NCBI GenBank assembly: GCA_043721435.1
Contig: JAYSQR010000063.1
Span: 1 to 59,366 of the forward strand
Origin: VFJL01 sp043721435
GTDB lineage: Bacteria > Pseudomonadota > Gammaproteobacteria > Burkholderiales > Nitrosomonadaceae
DNA length: 59,366 nt
Reading direction: 5' to 3'
Positions 54,047 through 59,366 of the stretch are shown piece after piece. Positions within the stretch are counted from its first letter, which is position 1; the number at the start of each line of letters is the position of its first letter. The notes under the pieces are model-generated. The model was not told the DNA's origin, searched no databases, and saw only the letters and a program-made list of their open reading frames with translations. The position numbers were made by a program, and so were the translations under genes.

Positions 54047-54649
54047 ATGTCCATACTCGTCACCCTTCCCGCTCCCGACTTCACCAAGCCCGCCGTCCTG
54101 CCCGATGGCAGCTTCGATGAGGTTTTCAATTTTCATAGCCGGATCCGCGGTAAGTACGCGGTGCTGTTTTTCTATCCGCTGGATTTCACCTTCGTCTGCC
54201 CCTCGGAAATCCTCGCCCACTCTCACCGGGTGGAGGAATTCCGCAAACGCAATGTAGAAGTAGTGGGAGTATCGGTGGACTCCCAGTTCACCCACTACGC
54301 CTGGCGCAACACCCCGGTGGACAAGGGCGGCATCGGTCCGGTGGGCATCCCCTTGGTGGCTGACGTGGGCGGCGAGGTGATGCATGCCTACGGTGTCAGT
54401 CATCCGGATCACGTCGCCCTGCGCGCCTCGTTCCTGATCGACAAGCAAGGTATCGTGCGCCACCAGGTGGTCAACGACCTGCCGCTGGGGCGCGATGTCG
54501 ACGAGATGCTGCGTATGGTGGACGCGCTGCAATTCCACGAATTCCACGGTGAAGTCTGTCCGGCCGGCTGGAAAGCTGGGGAACCCGGCATGAAGGCCAG
54601 CCCCGAGGGCGTGGCCGAATATCTCGGCGCCCATGCCGCGGAGCTGTGA
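54047..54649 (+). CDS. Typical 2-Cys peroxiredoxin (AhpC/Prx1 type)
   Basis: The 200-aa product starts at MSILVTLPAPDFTKPAVLP (54047) after AAAGGAG. Peroxidatic C51 is in FYPLDFTFVCPSE and the resolving Cys (about 170) is in GEVCPAGWKAGEPGM. It reduces H2O2 and organic peroxides with thiol reductants. It is followed after 54 bases by a ferritin-like gene, so peroxide removal and iron storage are likely paired. No ahpF beside it; the reductant is probably thioredoxin. Confidence 0.94.
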   Translation: MSILVTLPAPDFTKPAVLPDGSFDEVFNFHSRIRGKYAVLFFYPLDFTFVCPSEILAHSHRVEEFRKRNVEVVGVSVDSQFTHYAWRNTPVDKGGIGPVGIPLVADVGGEVMHAYGVSHPDHVALRASFLIDKQGIVRHQVVNDLPLGRDVDEMLRMVDALQFHEFHGEVCPAGWKAGEPGMKASPEGVAEYLGAHAAEL

Positions 54650-54703
54650 GCCGGGTATGGCTGTTCCACCCCGGTATTTTTCGCAACCACAAAGGAGAAA
54701 CAC

Positions 54704-55159
54704 ATGGACTTCGATAAAGGCAAGGCTACCGCGCTGTTGAACAAGATCATGGAACTCGAGCTCGCCGGGGTGGTGCGCTATACACATTACGCATTGATGG
54801 TCTACGGCTACAACCGCATTCCCATCGTGGACTGGCTCAAGAAACAGGCCGAGGAAGGGTTGCTGCATGCTCACCAGGCGGGCGAACTCGTCACCCTGCT
54901 GGGCGGACATCCCTCACTTGCCATCGGACCGCTGCTGGAAACACACCAGCACGACGTCGCTGACATACTCAAGGAATCCCTGGCGCACGAAAGCGAGGCC
55001 CTCAGGGTCTATTATCAACTGCTGGAACTGGCCCAGGGCAAATCGGTGCTGCTGGAAGAATACGCGCGCAACCTCATCACCGAAGAGGAGATGCATGCCG
55101 ATGCAGTCAATAAGATGCTGCGCCGGACGGGGGAAACGGGTGTGTATGAGGGACGCTAA
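54704..55159 (+). CDS. Bacterioferritin-like ferritin-fold protein
   Basis: This 151-aa four-helix-bundle protein has carboxylate/His ligand pairs in the ferritin arrangement: ELELAGVVRYTHYAL in helix A, KKQAEEGLLHAHQAGE in helix B, ESLAHESEALRVYYQLLE in helix C, and LITEEEMHADAVNKML in helix D. The two E-x-x-H pairs indicate a di-iron site. The length is like bacterioferritin or Dps-like ferritins; the haem-binding Met of bacterioferritin is not evident. AAAGGAG precedes the ATG. Downstream of the peroxiredoxin. Confidence 0.85.
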   Translation: MDFDKGKATALLNKIMELELAGVVRYTHYALMVYGYNRIPIVDWLKKQAEEGLLHAHQAGELVTLLGGHPSLAIGPLLETHQHDVADILKESLAHESEALRVYYQLLELAQGKSVLLEEYARNLITEEEMHADAVNKMLRRTGETGVYEGR

Positions 55160-55237
55160 TAGCTGACGTTGAATTTGACCCTGCGCTGTTGCACCGGTCG
55201 ATCAGCCGATACCAGAATGCTTCCGGGAAAGACGCTG

Positions 55238-56923
55238 CTACCCTTTACGCTGCATCTGCAACATTTCGGCGGCGTGCTGGCGCGTGGTCTCGGTGATTTT
55301 CACACCGCCCAGCATGCGGGCAATTTCCTCGGTTCGCTGCTGCTGATCAAGCGCGGTGATACGGCTGGTTATTTTCCCGCCGTTGGCCGGATCGGCTGAT
55401 TTTACGACCTGCCATTGCTGATCTGCCGCCGACGCGACTTGCGCCAGATGGGTGACGCACATTACCTGGCGCTCCTCTCCGAGCTTTTTCAGCATGGCAC
55501 CGACAATTTCCGCTACGCGTCCGCCGATGCCGGCATCCACTTCATCGAATATCAGCGTCGGCGCCGTGCCGATCTTGCTGGTGATGACCTGTATCGCCAG
55601 GCTGATACGCGACAATTCGCCGCCGGAAGCGACTTTCGCCAGAGCTCTCAGCGGCAATCCCTGATGAGCGGAAACCTGGAACTCGATTTGTTCCATGCCA
55701 TGTGCATTGCCTTGTGCCAGCGGTATTAACGCCACGGCGAATTCCCCGCCCGTCATGGCCAGGGTCTGCATCGCGGCGCTGACCTGCTGCGCCAGTGTTC
55801 TGGCCGCCTTGTCTCTGGCTGCAGTCAATTTCCTGGCAAGCTTGAGATATTCCTCCCTGGCCGCTGCTTCTTCTTTCGCCAGCGCCTCACCATCGCCACC
55901 CTGGGCCAGCTCTTCCAGCCGCGCAGTGGATGTCGCCAACAGATATGGCAATTCGTCGGGGGTCACGCGATACTTTCTGGCGGCGGCGTGAATCGCGGTC
56001 AGGCGCTGTTCCATCTCCTGCAGACGTTGCGGATCGAGATCGAGGCGCTGCTGGTAATGCCCCAGTTCGTACACCGCTTCCTGTAACTGGATCTGCGCCG
56101 ATTCCAGCAAATCGAGCACGGTTTTCAGGCTGCTGTCGTAATCCAGCAAACTCTGCAGCCGGGCGATAACCGCATTGATTTGTGCCAGCGAGGCCAATTC
56201 GCCTTCCGACAGAATCTCCAACCCCATCTGCGTTGCTTCCAGCAGGCTTGCAGCATGCGACAAGCGGCTGTGATCGGCTTGCAGGGTCTGCCACTCACCG
56301 GGTGAAAAGTTCAGCGTGGCGAGTTCGCGCACCTGCCATTGCAGTTGTTCGCGCTCCTGCAGAAATGCGACGGCGTTCTGCTCCCAGGCCGTGCGCCGCT
56401 GCTGCAAGCTCTGCCAGCGGCGATAGGCTGCAGTCACTGTCTGCGCCAATTCGCGGCTGCCGGAAAAAGCGTCGAGCAGGTCACGCTGCGCCTCGCTGCG
56501 CAGCAGGGATTGATGCGCATGCTGGCCATGGATATCGATCAGTTGCTCCCCCGCCGCACGCAACTGCTGCAGAGTGGCGGAACGGCCGTTAATGAAACTG
56601 CGCGAACGTCCGCTGGCGTCTACCACGCGGCGCAGCAGGCATGTGCCGCTGTCATCGCCATCGTTTTCCAGATCGTTTTCGCGCAACCAGTCTGCCAATC
56701 CCGGTAATCCGCTCACGTCGAACTCCGCGCTGATTTCGGCACGCTCGCAGCCATTGCGTATCTGGCCCGCTTCGCCGCGCTCGCCCAAGGCAAGTGACAG
56801 CGCGTCGATCAGAATGGATTTGCCCGCGCCGGTTTCGCCGGTGAGCACGGTGAAACCGGGGGAAAATTCCAGCTCCACCCGGTCAACGATGACAAAATCC
56901 TGGATGCTCAAGAACCTCAGCAT
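55238..56923 (-). CDS. recN: DNA repair protein RecN
   Basis: This 561-aa SMC-like ATPase acts in double-strand break repair. Walker A GETGAGKSILIDALSLALGERG is near residue 30, followed by a long coiled coil with central hinge-like region, the ABC signature KVASGGELSRISLAIQVI and Walker B LIFDEVDAGIGGRVAEIVG near the C terminus. The order nadK-recN beside hrcA is conserved in proteobacteria. Six bases after nadK. Confidence 0.97.
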   Translation of the reverse strand: MLRFLSIQDFVIVDRVELEFSPGFTVLTGETGAGKSILIDALSLALGERGEAGQIRNGCERAEISAEFDVSGLPGLADWLRENDLENDGDDSGTCLLRRVVDASGRSRSFINGRSATLQQLRAAGEQLIDIHGQHAHQSLLRSEAQRDLLDAFSGSRELAQTVTAAYRRWQSLQQRRTAWEQNAVAFLQEREQLQWQVRELATLNFSPGEWQTLQADHSRLSHAASLLEATQMGLEILSEGELASLAQINAVIARLQSLLDYDSSLKTVLDLLESAQIQLQEAVYELGHYQQRLDLDPQRLQEMEQRLTAIHAAARKYRVTPDELPYLLATSTARLEELAQGGDGEALAKEEAAAREEYLKLARKLTAARDKAARTLAQQVSAAMQTLAMTGGEFAVALIPLAQGNAHGMEQIEFQVSAHQGLPLRALAKVASGGELSRISLAIQVITSKIGTAPTLIFDEVDAGIGGRVAEIVGAMLKKLGEERQVMCVTHLAQVASAADQQWQVVKSADPANGGKITSRITALDQQQRTEEIARMLGGVKITETTRQHAAEMLQMQRKG

Positions 56924-56929
56924 GAATGC

Positions 56930-57808
56930 CTATTTTTGCGGAAAACCGCTCCAGCCGAGCTTCTCGCGCAGCATGCGGTAATAGCTGTGATCGGCGGAAT
57001 GCAGCAATCTCACCGTGTGCGGGGAACGCCGCACGACAACTTTGTCATTCTCCTGCAAGTCGAAATGGAAATGACTGTCGGAGTGAACGCGCGCGTCCGC
57101 AGTGCGGTGCATCAATATTTCAACGGTGGCGTCAGGCCCTACGACGATAGGACGATTGCTCAGGGTATGGGGACTCACCGGCACCAGCGCAATCAAGTCA
57201 AGGCTGGGGTGCAGGATAGGCCCGCCCGATGACAAGGCGTAAGCGGTAGAACCAGTGGGAGTGGCTACAATCAGACCATCGGCGCGTAGCGAGTAAACGT
57301 ATTCGCCATTGATATGCACCTCGAATTCGATCATGCTGCCGCCGCTACCCCGGTTCACCGCCACATCGTTTAACGCCAGGGCGCTGAACACGCTGGCTTC
57401 GGCGCGTACAACTTCGGCAGACAGCAACATGCGCCGCTCGGTAACATAGCGGCCATCGAGCATGGCGCCGACAGTTTCCAGCATGGTGTCGATGGAAAGA
57501 TCGGTGAGAAAACCAAGCCGCCCCTGATTGATGCCGACCAGCGGCACATCAAACGGTGCGAGCTTGCGCGCGATATTGAGCATGGTGCCGTCACCACCCA
57601 GAACAATGGCAAGGTCGGCGCGCGCACCGATCTCCTCCAGCGCAAGGGCGGGATACTGTTTTGCTGCCACTTCGGAGGCGGTGAGACAATCCAGCAGCAC
57701 TTCGAGATTGCGGCTTTGCAGATATTGCCCCAGACGCAACAATGGCGCCACGATTTCCGGATTCTTATGCTTGCCGATCAGAGCTATGGTTTTAAATGGA
57801 GAACTCAT
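56930..57808 (-). CDS. nadK: NAD kinase
   Basis: NadK phosphorylates NAD to NADP. The 292-aa form starts at MSSPFKTIALIGKHKNPEIV (57808); the open frame extends to 57898 without family match. The GGDGT motif is in LAIVLGGDGTMLNIAR, NE/D catalytic-type residues in NQGRLGFLTD and LNDVAVNRG, and the Gly-rich IVATPTGSTAYALSSGGPILHP. Divergent from hrcA across 212 bases. Confidence 0.97.
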   Translation of the reverse strand: MSSPFKTIALIGKHKNPEIVAPLLRLGQYLQSRNLEVLLDCLTASEVAAKQYPALALEEIGARADLAIVLGGDGTMLNIARKLAPFDVPLVGINQGRLGFLTDLSIDTMLETVGAMLDGRYVTERRMLLSAEVVRAEASVFSALALNDVAVNRGSGGSMIEFEVHINGEYVYSLRADGLIVATPTGSTAYALSSGGPILHPSLDLIALVPVSPHTLSNRPIVVGPDATVEILMHRTADARVHSDSHFHFDLQENDKVVVRRSPHTVRLLHSADHSYYRMLREKLGWSGFPQK

Positions 57809-58020
57809 CGCTGGATATGAATAATTATTAGGCTGCAGGTAAGCCAGCTCGTAAAACAACGTTCTCAAGATTAAACCATATCGGGCTGGGGGTGACAAAG
57901 AATTCTGAGAATTATGGGCACCCGCCCCTGCCTTGCCCGCATCCCGGGGAGCATCTGAACAAATCCCACGCGGGCGTGACGGAGGACTTATTCGGCGGTT
58001 CCCTGGTGTAGAATAAGCGC

Positions 58021-59040
58021 ATGCTTAACCAACGCGCCCAAATCCTGCTCAAGACTCTGGTCGAGCGCTATATCACCGAAGGCCAACCGGTGGGTTCCCG
58101 CTCGCTTTCCAAATTCTCTGGACTGGATTTGAGTCCCGCCACCATCCGCAACGTGATGGCTGACCTGGAAGAAATGGGTTTTGTTACCAGTCCCCATACC
58201 TCTGCCGGGCGCGTACCAACTCCGCGCGGTTACCGTTTTTTCGTCGACACGTTGCTGGTGGTCAGGCCGCTGGACAGTGTCGAAATCCACCACCTGGAAG
58301 ACCAACTGCATCTAGACAATCCGTCACGGCTGATCAATTCCGCATCTCAATTGTTGTCGGAATTGACGCGTTTTGCCGGGGTGGTGGTTACCCCAAAGCG
58401 CAGCGGTGCGGTATTCCGCTATATCGAATTCATGGCGTTATCGGAGAAACGCATCCTGCTCATCATCGTCACGCCTGAAGGCGATGTGCAGAATCGGGTA
58501 CTTTTCACCGACAGAGTCTATAGCCACACCGAATTGATTGAGGCAGCGAATTTCATCAACCAGAATTACGCCGGTTGCGACCTGGATGAAATCCGCAGCC
58601 GCCTCCAGGGCGAGCTGAAACAATTGCACCACGACATGACCGATCTCATGACCGCAGCCATCGAGGTGGGCGGGGAGGCCATCAGGGAAAGCAGCGATGC
58701 CGTGGTGGTGGCGGGTGAGCGCAAACTGCTGGATGTGCATGATTTGGCCGGTAACATGACCAGCCTGAAAAAACTGTTTGATCTGTTCGAGCGCAAAACT
58801 GCGTTGCTGCAGTTGCTGGAACTCAGCCGCCAGGCGCAAGGCGTGCAGATTTTTATCGGCGGCGAGTCGGGCGTGGTGACGCTGGATGAATTCAGTGTGG
58901 TCACTGCCCCTTACGAAGTGGATGGAATAATCGTCGGTACCGTCGGCGTGGTCGGACCCACACGCATGGCTTACGAACGTATCATTTCGATTGTGGATGT
59001 AACTGCTAGGTTGCTTTCCAGCGCGCTGTCGCAGCATTAG
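58021..59040 (+). CDS. hrcA: Heat-inducible transcription repressor HrcA
   Basis: In this 339-aa protein an N-terminal winged helix binds CIRCE (LLKTLVERYITEGQPVGSRSLSKFSGLDLSPATIRNVMADLEEMGFV), followed by SPHTSAGRVPTPRGYRFFVD, a GAF-like central domain and a C-terminal dimerisation region (FIGGESGV...VGPTRMAYERIISIVDVTARLL). HrcA is folded with help from GroEL, so free chaperonin capacity sets repression. Its evident target is the CIRCE at 18157-18183. No CIRCE lies before hrcA itself; TAGAAT at 58009-58014 is a weak -10. Confidence 0.97.
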   Translation: MLNQRAQILLKTLVERYITEGQPVGSRSLSKFSGLDLSPATIRNVMADLEEMGFVTSPHTSAGRVPTPRGYRFFVDTLLVVRPLDSVEIHHLEDQLHLDNPSRLINSASQLLSELTRFAGVVVTPKRSGAVFRYIEFMALSEKRILLIIVTPEGDVQNRVLFTDRVYSHTELIEAANFINQNYAGCDLDEIRSRLQGELKQLHHDMTDLMTAAIEVGGEAIRESSDAVVVAGERKLLDVHDLAGNMTSLKKLFDLFERKTALLQLLELSRQAQGVQIFIGGESGVVTLDEFSVVTAPYEVDGIIVGTVGVVGPTRMAYERIISIVDVTARLLSSALSQH

Positions 59041-59163
59041 GCCGCCCTATTAGTCAGGCGTCATAGCCATGCCGCCTGCCGATTGAGGCGCGCTGAATCC
59101 ATCTGCTCAACGCTCAATACTATTGATCTTTACATAACTCATGACAGTTGCCATTACCGTAGC

Positions 59164-59357
59164 CGTCATTCCCGCACAAGCGGGAATCCAGACAATTGAC
59201 AAGGCTCGCACGCAGTGGGACAACACCCCAAACACGGCTTTGGCCACTACGCGGAGATTTGATGACAACCTGGATTCCGGCCTGATGAAACTACTAACCA
59301 CCCGACTAAGCTGGCAAAAAACGCCAGCAAAGTCGCTGGTTATTCGCCGGAATGACG
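59164..59357. repeat. Palindromic dispersed repeat, copy 2 (composite)
   Basis: About 194 bp bounded by CGTCATTCCCG and CGGAATGACG. It includes the hairpin ATTCCCGC-ACAA-GCGGGAAT, inner motifs GGAATCCAG and CTGGATTCC, and extra sequence between them. The terminal and inner motifs match copy 1 at 50731-50826, so it belongs to the same repeat family. An antisense reading frame translating to WIPACAGMT-like sequence is the usual artefact of this repeat. The rest of 59041-59366 shows no gene. Confidence 0.75.
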
Positions 59358-59366
59358 AATTGATGG

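Noticed and set aside
59107..59301. 64-codon minus-strand frame with WIPACAGMT
   Set aside because: This is the usual false translation of the palindromic repeat at 59164-59357.

Overview
This window reads as a chromosomal stretch of a betaproteobacterium, most likely of the order Nitrosomonadales. That is an inference from gene order and protein type, not from a ribosomal marker. Supporting signs are moderately GC-rich, tightly packed genes; a tRNA-Leu(UAG)-tig-clpP-clpX-lon block; an ndk-rlmN-pilW-rodZ-ispG-hisS-yfgM-bamB-der block; a presqualene diphosphate synthase (HpnD) of hopanoid synthesis; and groESL under a CIRCE operator with hrcA in the same window. Nearly all of it is core chromosome. 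There is no prophage, no CRISPR array and no intact insertion sequence.

Layout. 0.1-3.1 kb: hemW (+) converges on trmB, thiG and thiS (-). 3.2-4.5 kb: a small islet with a DUF4156 lipoprotein and a NYN-domain protein, each preceded by a copy of the same ~75-bp element, ending at tRNA-Gly(CCC). 4.6-8.0 kb: mutY, 5-formyl-THF cyclo-ligase, ubiX, rapZ. 8.1-14.1 kb: the protein-quality block lon, clpX, clpP, tig, tRNA-Leu. 14.2-18.2 kb: an SDR protein lacking the usual catalytic Tyr, hpnD, groEL and groES. 18.2-20.2 kb: a hairpin-rich leader, an unrecognised P-loop NTPase and a decayed IS256-type transposase tail. 20.2-23.6 kb: a GlrK/QseG/GlrR-type sigma-54 signalling operon. 23.7-27.8 kb: bioA, a beta-CASP metallo-beta-lactamase protein and dacB. 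28.2-28.9 kb: an HNH nuclease. 29.1-35.8 kb: trpE, gph, rpe (-), apaG (+), der, bamB, yfgM (-). 35.8-41.6 kb: hisS, ispG, rodZ, pilW, rlmN, ndk. 41.8-49.1 kb: a secreted M1-type peptidase translationally coupled to a ChaN-PDZ protein, then purL. 49.2-53.5 kb: nnrDE, an exported beta-carbonic anhydrase, a CBS protein, a cupredoxin and a DUF1540 protein. 54.0-55.2 kb: peroxiredoxin plus ferritin-like protein. 55.2-59.0 kb: recN, nadK and hrcA. Two copies of a palindromic dispersed repeat lie at 50.7 and 59.2 kb.

How the parts fit. Heat-shock control is visible directly. groESL has a sigma-70 promoter and a sigma-32-like promoter superimposed on each other and abutting a perfect CIRCE, and lon has a sigma-32-like promoter with the same spacing. 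The HrcA repressor that should read the CIRCE is encoded 40 kb away. RapZ and the GlrK/GlrR system, functionally linked in enterobacteria, are both present. The least explained items are the P-loop NTPase with its leader, the ChaN-PDZ/M1 peptidase pair, and the duplicated upstream element of the 3.2-4.5 kb islet.
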